DNA of 64,000 nt from Hansfordia pulvinata (Eukaryota > Ascomycota > Sordariomycetes > Xylariales): the NCBI GenBank assembly GCA_006538405.1, contig BJKQ01000002.1:2852001-2916000 (forward strand), written 5' to 3'. A program made the translations under genes and the position numbers. The notes beneath the pieces are model-generated. The model had not been told where the DNA came from and did no database searches. It saw nothing but the letters and a program-made list of their open reading frames with translations. Position 1 is the first letter of the stretch. Each line of letters starts with the position of its first letter. Below, one piece after another: positions 1-10,792 of the stretch.

Positions 1-1849
1 CCGCGAAAACATCAGTCTGTTCCTTCGCGAGAGCCGTCCAGTCACCCCAACCTTGGAGGTGGCCAGCGCTGCCGCCGTCGGGTCTCCAGCGCACCCGTAG
101 GTAGGTATGCCGGGATCGGTAATGATGGGCCCGGGCTTGGGTGGCAAGGCCCCGGCGTTCAAAAGGAGCAGGTTCACCTCAGCGTTCGGGCGGTTGCCAG
201 CTGAGAGGCGTATATAGACAGTGAGCTGACTTGGATTACAAACCTGTTTTCACAAGTCATGTGATAGCCCGCGATTTACGTAGCATCGCAAGTGGTCATT
301 GGCATGGGATGGGGCTCGGTGCAAGCCATCACATGCCCCTCCCCGCTTCCGCTCGTGTGTGCGACTCGACCCATGGTGCTATCTGAGGCTCTCACAGAAG
401 TGGGCAGTGGCCGGTCCGATTTCCCAGTATTGTGTAACGGTAGTAGGCCCTGGAAGCTCGACAACCACTGGGGGAATCCGCGCAGCATGATAGCTCAGCA
501 TGGTGCAGGGAGATTTCACGCCACGTTTCGCTTTCCCGTCATCTTCGGCATCTTTGATAAGACCATCACGACATCCGACAGCTGTCCAACCCACGGCGGT
601 ATGCCACACGCCAGCTTACAGGGCTTGCCCCATCTTCTCTTCCATGACCTGGCACGGTCCATGGAATCAAGACCAGCAGCTCACAACGGAAGCGGACTGC
701 AGTTCCGGCCCACATTGCAGGCGTTCGGACGTCAAACATTGGATGGGAGCCATTGATCGAACCCGACATCTTGCACGAACGAACAGTGCACAAGTTTGCC
801 GGTTGCACCAGACAGATTTAATGTATGGAAGGTGGAACGCGAAGTCGCCCTTGAGATCAGTCAGGTCATACCTCAGATAGGTATAGGTAGACACTGCTGC
901 CAGTGTCGGACGCCTGCGACGGATTCCATCACCTGGCGAGTCCAATCTTGCCAATGTTCTGCAGAAGGCGCGACTGGCGACAACAGGCATGGAAGTACCT
1001 TAGGTAGGTATGTTCTCTTCTGCATCGTCTTTGCCAAAGTCCGTCCGCTCATCACCTCACGACTTTGTCCCCTTCGTACGTGAACCCTCCATTTTCGCCA
1101 ACGATACCACACACCCCTGTGACTTCGACCTGCATACTTTCCCGGGGTGGCTAACCGACCTGCAGATCCGACATGAGATGCTGGGCCTCTCTCGTGCCAC
1201 CGCAACATCAGATATAATGGACTGTCGCCACGGGACCAATCAGCGCCGGGGCCTTTGTCGTGGTTGATCAGAGTCTTCTGCGGGCCAGCTCGGCATGCGG
1301 GTGCCCGTGAGGCTGCCATCACCCCTGCCCATACCCCCCAAGGCTCACCTTGGATGGCTTCTCTGTCGGCAAGCTGCATGTTTGTCGGGTCTTCTCAGAT
1401 TACCGACGCATCACTCCAGTCCCATCGCACATGGTGACGATGGGGATCCCTGTTTGTTTCCCCATCGCGCGCCACCTAACACAGACAGAGCTTCGGCTGA
1501 TGGCCGGCGCGTCAACAGTCGCAACCAGCCTGCAGACGGTCGCTCGCGTGCGAGCAATCCCTCCCTGACCTGCAGCATGATTTGCCAAGCTGTGGAATGT
1601 ACAACTCCCGAGCAGTGGTCCGCGACCTGCGCACAAATTGAAACCCTTGATTCTCATAAGATGGGCGAGTTTCCCCTTTTTCAAAGCTGTGGTAGCACCC
1701 TGCAACCTCGGCCGACTTCTGAAGCCTAAGCACAGCTAAGAACCAACTCAGTCACCAATACAACACGGACGTGAATTGGCTCGTGGCAAGCCTACGCGGC
1801 TTGAGGAAGCTTCTCTTATTGAGCAAAAGAGAAGGGGTCATACGTGCCC
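1..1849. other. Intergenic, no gene seen
   Basis: No open frame here has coding character: the longest is a 168-codon minus-strand frame at 873-1379 with no domain and no consistent third-position bias. Short AGGTAGGTAT-type words at about 98-107 and 1003-1013 belong to a motif seen in several intergenic parts of the window. A gene truncated at the left edge cannot be excluded. Confidence 0.5.
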
Positions 1850-3679
1850 ATGGCACACTTCGGCGACCAGCAACCATACTTCTACTGGCCTCCAGTGATA
1901 TCATCTTCGCCGGCCCCGGTCTCCCACACAATACAACAGCAGCAACAGCAGCAGCAAACATGGAATAGGCGGCGGCTCAACATCAGGCCTCCAGACAATC
2001 TGCCCCGCGCGTTCCTGTTCGAGGACGAGACGCGATGGGCACGACGTCGGTACTGGGCTGAGACGCTGTTCGAGTCGCTCAACCGAGCGCTCGACCTTCT
2101 GGTGGCGCCGCCACCACCGTCGCCGCGGCCCTGGCGTCGCAACATCGAGGAACTCGAGCTGTACAGCGGCGCTCCGGCGCTACATCCCTTTGTGGACTAC
2201 ACTGACCTCTTCACCGGTCCGCGTCTCAGCATCGTTGACAGTGTCGAGCGCAGAGCGCTGTACATGGCCCAGTGCATTGGCACCATGTATCCGGTAGCGG
2301 ACCTTCAGGCGGCCAGCGACTACCACGAAGACAGAGGTGCGTTTGGGGGCCTCAATTGATATGATTATGAGGGGAAAGGGGGTTCTACGACCTGCTAACA
2401 GCAACTTGCACGCGTAGATAATTACAAACAGGGCTTTTCGTTCAACTACAAGACGTGGCATTGGCTCGCGCTCAATTACGTACCGTATCTCCCTTGGATT
2501 CATGACGGCCACCAGGAGCTGGCAGATGCTATTCGCGAGGCAAAGATGCGCGGGAGGCCCGAGGCCTACGTGGCTGTGCTGGATCTTTGGTGCCCCAGTG
2601 AGTCTTGTTTTCATTATGTTCTCGTGGCCCTTCATCGAGCTTTGTGTGGCGTAACGTCTCCCTATCCACGCTCTCGGAGTCTGCAAACAGAGCGTAGCCG
2701 GCCACTGTGCGTGGTGCAGAGATGCTCACAAGCGCTCAGAGGTAGTGGGAGTTCGTGGCGGCGCGTCGACCACCATACATTCATCTCTTCGCTCGGCACT
2801 CTGTTACTCCCTCTCCCTCGAAAGAATCTCATAATGATTTGACATGAGCTGACGCTCTTCCTGTGCGCGCCCCGGCTTGCGCATTCGACAGCACCGCACT
2901 CGCCACCTAGTACATACAGCGGTTACAGCAGAAGAAATCAGCCGCGGAGCAACGACGACGACGACGCAGCGGAGCAGATGCCCTTCCCCTCGTGGTACAA
3001 TCTACAGCTACTGGTGGCGCGTATGACAGACCGCGCGGGCGACTTGACGGACAGGCAAGTCACCCGCGCCCTGTCCCAGGTGGCTTTCGGCCTCGATACG
3101 CCCACCTACTGGCCAGGGGCCTCCCCAGTGCCGAACCGCGAGCGTGTACGCCTGGCTTGCACCTGGCTTGTCGGTGCAGGGAGCAGTGACAGTCCATCTC
3201 CCGTCGGCGGCTACGGTGGCGGCGGTTTCGACCATCATAATGATAGTGAGCCGGGCCGCAGGGGCAGCCTGTGGACCCGCGGCGGACTCAGACGCCGCCT
3301 GCGCGACTTGGCCCCTGTGACCGTCGAGGTGCCCGACTTTGCGCGCGCAGCCGCGCACAGGCGCGGGGAGGACCCTCAGAGGCAGCACCACCTATGGCCA
3401 GGGGTCAGCACGAGCAGCTGGATCGCGTCGCTGAAGGCTACCACGAGTAGGCAGCCAGGTGCGACCTGGGGACGCGGCATGCCGCAGCTGATGGCCGCAG
3501 CGCTCGCGGCTCTCGAAGAGGACTTCGCAGAAGAAGAGCGGGAGCTCGCGGATGCCGTCGCAAGTCTACCGGTGGCTACCACTGGCTTCGGAGGGGGCGG
3601 GGGGGTCGGCGATGCCACGGGGGGGCACGGATATGCAGGGCTCGTCGGGGAAGGAGACGTGGGGGCACTGTACAGTTGA
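1850..3679 (+). CDS. Hypothetical protein, 484 aa, three exons
   Basis: I do not recognise this protein. Exons are 1850-2336, 2418-2597 and 2892-3679. The introns are 81 nt and 294 nt, both phase 1, and the frames join exactly to give 484 codons plus stop. The start is the ATG at 1850; the frame is open two codons upstream but without another ATG. Residues about 25-32 are a glutamine run. The middle is rich in Trp and Tyr and looks like a folded domain. The C-terminal third is Gly/Asp/Arg-rich with an acidic helix near residue 440, then a glycine-rich tail. There is no signal peptide or obvious membrane segment. The second intron is long for this window, so an internal microexon is possible. 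Confidence 0.72.
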
Positions 3680-4173
3680 GAAACGTCTCGCGAGCGACGA
3701 GGGAATTAGGGGGCTCGGTGTTCCATCATGTGAAATCAGAAGTCTCAACAAAGAAGCCATGCTGGCACGATTTCAAATTTATTGAGCCCCAGCAAGATCC
3801 ATGGAAATAACTGTTGGGAAATTCTGCGTCCAAGCATGGAGTCAAGACATTGACGATAACCTGCAGTGCCTGTAACGGTCTTTCTCATCCAGTATCTCCA
3901 ACTTGGGCGTGAAGTTTGGCTCCATACGCAACGCCGTAGGTATACCGGCATGCTCTTCGTATCCCAAAAGCCCCTGGTTCCCTCGTAGATATCGGTCGTT
4001 AGGTTCAGCCCCGCCGATGGAAAAAAAAAAAAAATCAAATAGCCCCTAACGCCGCGATAAAAGTGACAATGCCCAGACATCGAGGTACTAAACGCCGATT
4101 TTGCTTTCCTTTTTCCTCTTCCTTCCCTTTTGCCTCTTTTGAGAACCTCCCCACGCCGAAGCTGAATCATCCC
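3680..4173. other. Intergenic between convergent genes
   Basis: This is the 3' side of both the unknown gene at 1850-3679 and NIP7 at 4174-4896. It holds an A14 run at 4021-4034 and pyrimidine-rich sequence at 4100-4140. No gene seen. Confidence 0.6.
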
Positions 4174-4896
4174 TCAGCCGGCGAACAGGGTGTCCTCGTC
4201 GCGGAGGTACTCGCCGCAGTCGGCCTGGCGGAAGCAGACGACTCCGGTGGGGTCGAGGCGGCGGGCCTCGGGGGTGCTGCGGGCGGTGACGCCGAAGCCG
4301 AGCGGGGTGTCGGACATGGAGTAGACGATGCAGCCCTGGTGCTCGGGGGTGTCGTCGGTCCAGCGGCCGACGTGGGCCTTGACGACGTTGCCGCCGTAGA
4401 GGAAGGGCATCTCGCCATTGGGCTTGACCCAGATCTTGTAGCGGGCGTGCTCGGCGATGATGGGCAGCGCGGTGATGTGCAGCTTGAACTTGCCCGTCTT
4501 GGTGAACTTGCCTGTTGGGAACGGTCACCACACATTCGCGCGCGCGCGAGGATGGGGTTTGGTTAGCTGAGAGATATCGATTGAAAGGGTCTTGGATGTG
4601 TGTGTGTGTGTTTCTATGCGACGGGCTGTGGGAGGTGGTCCAACGGGGAGGGAGGTCGGAGAATTATTACCCAGGCAGATGCCGACAGAAGACAGCTTGT
4701 CGCGGGAGATGGAGGTGGCCAGGTTGGCTATGGACAGCAGGCAGTAGAAGACGCGGTCCTTCTGCAGGCGGAAGACATAGCGGTCGGCGTCGGGCGAGTC
4801 GTCGAGGGGCGCAATGAGGTTCTTGAGGGAGGAGCCGGTGTAGTTGGCCAGCTTGTCGAAGAGGGTCTTGGTCTCTACTTCAGTGAGGGGACGCAT
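4174..4896 (-). CDS. NIP7: 60S ribosome biogenesis protein Nip7
   Basis: Nip7 is a nucleolar factor needed for 27S pre-rRNA processing and 60S assembly. Two exons, 4896-4671 and 4511-4174, are separated by a 159-nt phase 1 intron and encode 187 residues; the yeast protein is 181. The N-terminus begins MRPLTE, as in the family. After the junction comes the KFTKTGKFKLH stretch, followed by the PUA-domain block with FLYGG, the IVYSMSD and PLGFGV motifs, and a C-terminal FRQADCGEYLRDE. These match the Nip7 pattern I know from yeast and human. It faces NOC3 head to head across 559 bp, and both products act in large-subunit assembly. Confidence 0.95.
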
Positions 4897-5455
4897 GGCG
4901 GCGGCGGTTGGTTATGTGCTCTGGTCGCGCTTGTGGATCCTGGGGGTGAATTGGTGGTGTGCGGTCGGTCCGCGAGCGATGCGACTGCAGGGGAAGGAAA
5001 AGCGACGGGAGGGGTTGTGGGATGAGAGGCTGCGCGGGCGTTGGCGTCGGCAGAGCTGGAATGGGTTGGGTGGTCGGTCGCGCGGCCGTGAGAGCCCGAT
5101 GAGAGCCTGTCACTGCCTGTGTGCCTTTCTGTCTGCTCGCCGCGCCTGCCTCGCCCTGGGCCCTTGGGATTTTCCAACTTTTTGGTGGAGACGCCCCGGT
5201 TATTCTAGCCCAGGCCCGGCCCCGATTGGTGAGTCGCCTCTCTCCCCTTATCTTATCGCCCGCCCGCCAAACTGACGAAGCTGGCCGCCGATTTTCTTGG
5301 GCACTCCCGGTGCATAACCCGCCTTTGAGACGGCCAACCTCCACAACCAACCCGCGCCAACCCGTCGTGCCGACCTCCTCCCACTCGCGCCAGTCCCGCC
5401 TGCACAGACACTCTGAAGAGGCGGACTCGTTCGCGCTGTCTGTCTGTCTCTCACT
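4897..5455. promoter_or_regulatory. Divergent promoter shared by NIP7 and NOC3
   Basis: This 559-bp spacer lies between the two start codons and must carry both promoters and 5' leaders. Two GATGAG words (5021-5026 and 5098-5103) resemble the core of the PAC element of fungal ribosome-biogenesis promoters; the second has CGATGAG. No TATA box is evident. The regulatory reading is inference. Confidence 0.5.
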
Positions 5456-7569
5456 ATGGCCTCCAGACCCGCGAAGAAGAGGAGGCTCAGTCCCCAGCCT
5501 GACAGCCACGACTCCCCGCAGCCAAATGCAAAATCCGGCGCAAAGGCCCAGAAGGCCTTCATCAAGAACGCCGCCAATTGGGACCTCGAGAACGCGTACG
5601 AGGCAAAGGCGAAAAAGGGAAAGAAGAGGGAGAGGGCTAGCGAGTCCACCCGCCTGCCCACAAAGTCGGCAGACGGCAACTGGAAGCAGGCCACCCCCCG
5701 CAGTGACCAGGCCGACGCTCTCGACAGCGACGAGGACTGGCTGGAGGGCGCCGAAGAAGACGACAGCCAGGACGACAGCGACGCCGCTTCCTCCAAGAAC
5801 CCCAACAAGAACAACCAACCAGACGTCCCCGCCATTCCCGAGGCCCAGCAGATCCGCGAGGCCAAGGAGGAGCTGGCCAAGATCGCTACCATGGTCAACG
5901 AAGACCCCGAGGAAAACGTCGGCGCCTTCAAGGCTCTCGCAAAGATTGGCCAGTCGCATCTCCCCACCATCAAAAAAATCACGCTTGCTACCCAGCTGGC
6001 CGTCTACAAAGACGTCATCCCGGGCTACCGCATACGCCCCATCGCCGAGGACGGCCCGCAAGAGAAGCTCTCCAAGGAGGTCCGCAAACTGCGCGCATAC
6101 GAGCAGTCGCTCGTCTCCGGGTACCAGGGCTACCTAAAGGATCTGGCCCGCCACGCCAAAGCCGGCCGCAACCGCTCAGACGCCCCGGCTAAAGGGGGCC
6201 AATCCCTGGCCACTATCGCCATCACCTGCGCCTGCACACTTCTGAACGCCGTGCCCCATTTCAACTTCCGCAGCGATCTCCTCAAGATCCTCGTGGGCAA
6301 GCTGAGCACGCGCCGTGTCGACGATGATTTTGTCAAGTGCCTGCGCGCTCTCGAAACGCTCTTCCAAGAGGACGAGGACGGCAAGCCCACCATGGACGCC
6401 GTGTCGCTGCTGTCGAAGATGATGAAGGCGCGCGAGTACAAGACGGACGAGTCGGTCGTCAACCTGTTCCTGCACCTGCGCTTGCTCTCGGAGTTCTCCG
6501 GGAAGGGGTCCAAGGACTCTGTCGAGCGCAGCGACGGCGGCAAGTCCAACACGACCAAGAAGAAGGAGTTCCGCACCAAGCGCGAGCGCAAGCAGATCAA
6601 GGAGCAGAAGGCGCTGCAGAAGGACATGGACCAGGCCGACGCGCTCGTCAGCCACGAGGAGCGCGACCGCGCCCAGTCCGAGACGCTCAAGCTCGTCTTC
6701 GCCACCTACTTCCGCGTGCTCAAGCTGCGCCGCCCGCACCTGATGGGCGCCGTCCTCGAGGGCCTCGCCAAGTACGCCCACCTGATCAACCAGGACTTCT
6801 TCGGCGACATCCTCGAGGCGCTCAAGGACCTGATCCGCCACAGCGACGCCGCCGAGAACGAGGACGAGGACGAGGGAGACGAAGAAGAGGGCGAGGGCGG
6901 AGACGACGACGCGCCCGTCCGCAACACGTCCCGCGAGGCCCTCCTCTGCACGGTGACGGCGTTCGCCCTGCTGGCCGGCCAGGACGCCCACAACGCGCGG
7001 TCGGACCTGCATCTCGACCTGTCCTTCTTCACCACCCACCTCTACCAGACCCTCTACCCGCTTTCCCTGCACCCGGACCTCGAGCTGGGCGCCAAGTCGC
7101 TCCACCTGCCCGACCCGACCTCCTCCTCCTCCTCCGCCTCCGGCACCGCTGCCAAGCCGCCACCGTCCGCCAACAAGGTCAACCTGCAGACGACGACGGT
7201 GCTGCTGATCCGCAGCCTGACGTCGGCGCTCCTGCCCCCTGGCACGCGCGCTCGACCCCGCCGCTGCGCCTGGCCTCCTTCGCCAAGCAGCTCATGACGG
7301 CCTCGCTGCACGTGCCCGAGCGCAGCTGCCAGGCCGTCCTGGCCCTGCTGGCCGACGTCGCCCGCTCCCACGGCCGCCGCATCGCCTCCCTGTGGCACAC
7401 CGAGGAGCGCAAAGGGGACGGCACCTTCCGACCCCTCGCCCACTCCCTCGAGGCCGCCAACCCCTTCGCCGCCACCGTCTGGGAGGGCGAGCTCCTGCGC
7501 CACCACTACTGCCCCAAGGTCCGCGAGGGCGTCCGCCTCGTCGAGCGCGGCATCGCCGCCGACCGATGA
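5456..7569 (+). CDS. NOC3: Nucleolar complex protein 3 (Noc3), frame broken once
   Basis: Noc3 pairs with Noc2 to move pre-60S particles from nucleolus to nucleoplasm and also has a role in replication licensing. The frame starts at ATG 5456 with a basic, nuclear-localisation-like N-terminus (KKRRLSPQ). It runs through an acidic segment near residues 85-120 and the Noc3 domain around 190-290 (YKDVIPGYRIRP). A Lys/Arg-rich helix near 360-400, an acidic loop near 465-485 and the CBF-like C-terminal domain follow. The frame ends at 7297, but homologous-looking sequence (RLASFAKQLM, then NPFAATVWEGELLRHHYCP) continues one frame over to a stop at 7567-7569. One missing base in 7231-7259 explains this. 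The corrected length is about 704 residues, normal for the family. No introns. Confidence 0.9.
7231..7259 (+). other. Probable one-base deletion in NOC3
   Basis: Coding switches from the frame of 5456 to the frame one base behind within this interval. Candidate positions are C5 at 7235-7239 and C4 at 7256-7259; adding one C to either gives an uninterrupted product. The interval is far too short for an intron. Confidence 0.75.
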
Positions 7570-8375
7570 TTCCGGCCCCTCAGCCGGCCTCGGACGACTC
7601 GGGGGACGGGGGGACGGGGGGAATTTTCGCAGGCTCCAGAGAGTCGGTGGACAGGAAGGCTCTTGCGGGGAGAGTTGCAAGATGAGAAATTTTGGGCCCG
7701 ACGAGACAGTGGATGAAGAAAAAGGAGGTCGGTTATGGACCTGAGACGTTTGGTCATGTCAATTGAAGCCAGCATAGCGATGATAGCATCTTGTCACACA
7801 ACGTCCTGCGTTCCAGATTCCGCAGCTTAATGATAAGACGACTACACAGCCACGTTCAGGCAAGGTCTCAATGCGTGATGGCTTGGTTTTCTCTCAATGC
7901 TCTTTCTAATAGGCTGCATCCATGCCCCTGCTATTTTCCCATTCCATAGCACCGTTCATTGCCTGATGCGAACATGACCTTCTCTCCGTCCTGTGCAATG
8001 CCAGAAGTTCAAAGACCGGCAGCACAGTATTTAGGTTGATAACATCATGACGCGTTCCGTATCGAGTCACGGGCAGCGCCCGAAAGAGACCAACGTCTAT
8101 CTGAGATGAACCTAGATTATTCTGGCACCTGCAGCCGAGCCGACTTTCCACACGCGAAATCATGTGTGAGTGAGATGATGCGAGCCAGACAGCCTTGCAG
8201 GCTGCAAGAAGAGCGCGTAGTCGTCCCGGCAACACTGGTTGTGAATCCTGTTATTGAGATTAGCAGACGCTTCCGACCCGACCACTGCAGTTGGTGTATC
8301 CAGCTGGACGGAGAATGAAGGCGGGAAGAGAGACTTACTCGCACTGCTGGAAGATGACAACGGAAACAAGTACCT
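7570..8375. other. Intergenic, no gene seen
   Basis: This is the 3' flank of NOC3 and of the convergent small gene at 8376-9098. Open frames are short and lack coding character. Confidence 0.6.
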
Positions 8376-9098
8376 CTAAGCCCATCTGGAGTCCTGGAGG
8401 CCGTATCCTGAGATGATACCGCTCTGCACCTTGGGTCCGGACGGCTTGGTAGCGTCGCGGCGCTCGACGGGCTGGGGTTCCTGCGGCATGTTGGGGGCGA
8501 GAGGGGCCGCAATTGGAGCTGGAGGGGTTTCGGGTTCGTGAGCCCAACGCGAGTTGGCCAAGCCGCCTTTCTTGGCTGGTGGCGCGTCCATCAGCGAGGT
8601 GTTGCGGTCCACGGTGAGATGGCTGAAACTTGCGGATGGCTGAGGCCTGCCGGGGTCGTCCTTTGCGCGCTCAGCCAAAGCCGTGGGCTGGAGCGAGGGT
8701 GTGACGCTTTTCTGAGCTCCCCAAAGCGGCTGCGAGCCGGAGCTTGCGGTCTCGTGGGTCTTGAGCGCGAACGTCGGCGGGCTCAACTCGGGAAAGGCGC
8801 TTCTGGGTCGCTTGGAGGCATGTCCGCCAGCGTCTGGAGCCCCAAGTCGTTTGTTAGAGCTTATCTCAGGACTGGCTAGGGCTTCTTATGTATAATTGAG
8901 GCGCTCACCCAGTTGCTGGCCTCGTTTCTGGTACGGCGACGGTCCGGTTCGTCGGAAAGGGTCAAGGTTGCCCGCCAGCGAGGTCTGGCGGGGAGACTTC
9001 GCGGGTCTTCCCTGGCCACGGCCGTCGCGGTCCGGTCTGTTCACAAATTCCTGTTGGAGCTGCTTTGCCATCTCCATGCTTGCCTTGCTGTTGAACAT
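8376..9098 (-). CDS. Small proline-rich protein with two SRWA motifs
   Basis: Exons 9098-8909 and 8833-8376 join across a 75-nt phase 1 intron to give 215 residues. The start is the ATG at 9098 (MFNSKASMEMAKQ). The N-terminus has a short helix (MEMAKQLQQEF), then a basic region. The rest is low in hydrophobics, rich in Pro, Ser and Ala, and likely disordered. A tetrapeptide SRWA occurs twice, as LANSRWA about 50 residues from the end and as LQDSRWA at the very C-terminus. I cannot name a family. The duplicated motif may be a short binding peptide; that is inference. POP3 follows upstream on the same strand. Confidence 0.72.
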
Positions 9099-9875
9099 CG
9101 TGGTCGCAGTTGTGGATAATGAAAACCGTCCTGTGTTTTTCGAGAATGGCAGACAGGCTGGGGTCAGGAGAGGCAACCGAAAGCTTGTCGAACGAAGAGA
9201 CACCACAAAAGGCTCCTTGTAACAACGGGATAGAGCCAAGCCCTTGGAAAGAAAGACTTGGATCCTGCTGCTGCAGTGGGGGATGATGGCAGGTGAGAAG
9301 TCTGTGAGGGAGGTCTGTGGTGCGAGTTTGAGAGTTTTGTGAGGTGTTCATTGTGCACATCACTCTGGGGATGTCGCTGTCAATGATTTGGTAGGTGCAA
9401 TTGCAGTCTCTCTAGGCACCAAGGGCTGCTCCTTCCCCCTCTCCAGAAAAGAAGGGCAGGCTGGTCATTGAAGCTTCAGCAAAAGACTGAGGTGCATGGC
9501 CCACTTGCTCGCTGTCAGGCTGATGCTGTGCTGTCAGCCAAACTCGTGCTGTGAATGTGCTAAGTGTGAACCATGAAGAGCCTAGCAGACGCGTGATCTT
9601 CTGCATTCCGGGTCTTCTCTGGGATGGGCTTCGACCTGGGCAAGTTTCGAACCCAGCATCGATCTCGAATGGGCCTTGAGTGTCTCATCTCATCCACCTC
9701 TGCGGCCACTGGAGGATGAAGCAGACCCTGCTCAGGGTTGTGAATGGCTCTCGGAGTAGCAGGTTGGGCTCGCAGAAACCATGTGGGCCAACTTTGTTCA
9801 TTTGAACCTCTCCATCTACGAGGAAGCTATAATATTTCCTGGCCCGCTCGCCCGTCGCACGCTTCCTCTTTCGAC
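9099..9875. other. Intergenic, no gene seen
   Basis: This is the 5' side of the small SRWA gene and the 3' flank of POP3. A tRNA T-loop-like word near 9645-9655 was checked and rejected. Confidence 0.6.
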
Positions 9876-10792
9876 TCAACTGTCTCTGGCCTGCTTCTTG
9901 GGCCCGATGACGGTCTCTATTGCGTTGATCTTGGTATCTCGATATTTGGCCTGTCTTGCTTCGTCCAGCCAGGGTACGTGAATAGGAGGGACGTGCCTCC
10001 GTACAAAGTCTATGAGTGGCTGAGCATGTGCTTCTCCCTCGCGCAGCCCAATACAAGAGACACGCGGCAACCCCAGGGCTTCCGAAAGACGATCCTCGCA
10101 CGCCTTGGAAAGCCCCACCAGCCTTGTAGGGGGTTGATCTGGGTGGCGCTGTGATGCCACGGCAACCATCTGAGGCAGATGGGCGCTGAGAACATTGGGC
10201 GGGCCAGACCGGGCCATGACGACCACCGAGTAGACGCGGGATGGATTTGACTTGGGAGACGCAGCACCGCCGGCCTCTGCCGACCGGACTTCTGGACGTG
10301 AGCCTGTCAATGACGCGTCCTGCAGATTCCGGGTCACCTTGCTGAGACCGACATCCACGGACAGGGAGATGGCCGGTACAGGTGGACGTGGTGGCTCTTG
10401 CGCGCTCTCTCCGAGTCGAGCAGCTTGTGATCTCTTCCTCTTGGCGCGCCTCCCTTTGGACGGAGACGTGTGGCTCGCACGGTATTGGCCGACGGGTGCT
10501 AGCAGACTGAAGATTGGGTTAATCAAGATGGGCCCAAGGTCGATTTCGGGTTCAACTCGAACGTGGAGTCCTGCATACGGTAGCCGCCGGCTCGCGGCGG
10601 CCCCCAGAAAGCCGGCTTACCTGCAAAGGAGCTGCAGTATCTCGTCCTGGTCATCAAAGGGGATACTGGGCCTGTGAACCAGTCAGAGAAAGCTCTCAGG
10701 CTCAGCGACTCGAGGAGGGCGGTCACAGCTACTGACCATGATGCTGTAGAGTATGGCGTGTCCAGCTGATGGACCAACTTCTTCTTTTCCAT
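9876..10792 (-). CDS. POP3: RNase P/MRP protein subunit Pop3
   Basis: Pop3 is a protein subunit of nuclear RNase P and RNase MRP, which mature tRNA 5' ends and rRNA. Three exons (10792-10737, 10671-10621, 10506-9876) join in frame to give 245 residues. Exon 2 is only 51 nt. The N-terminus MEKKKLVHQLDTPYS and the following WPSIPFDDQDEILQLLC, completed across two junctions, fit filamentous-fungal Pop3. Exon 3 has a basic KGRRAKRKRS patch, then an L7Ae-like core with VVVMARS, LSAHLPQMVAVAS and TRLVGLSKACEDRLSEALG. It ends with HVPPIHVPWL and KINAIETVIGPKK. The assignment rests on motif memory, without an alignment. Confidence 0.88.

Noticed and set aside
4880..6061. 393-codon minus-strand frame
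   Set aside because: Antisense to the NOC3 start and its promoter; NOC3 on the other strand has clear family motifs.
9640..9660. tRNA T-loop-like word (TTCGAA with flanking C/G)
   Set aside because: No cloverleaf could be built around it on either strand and the B-box end does not fit.
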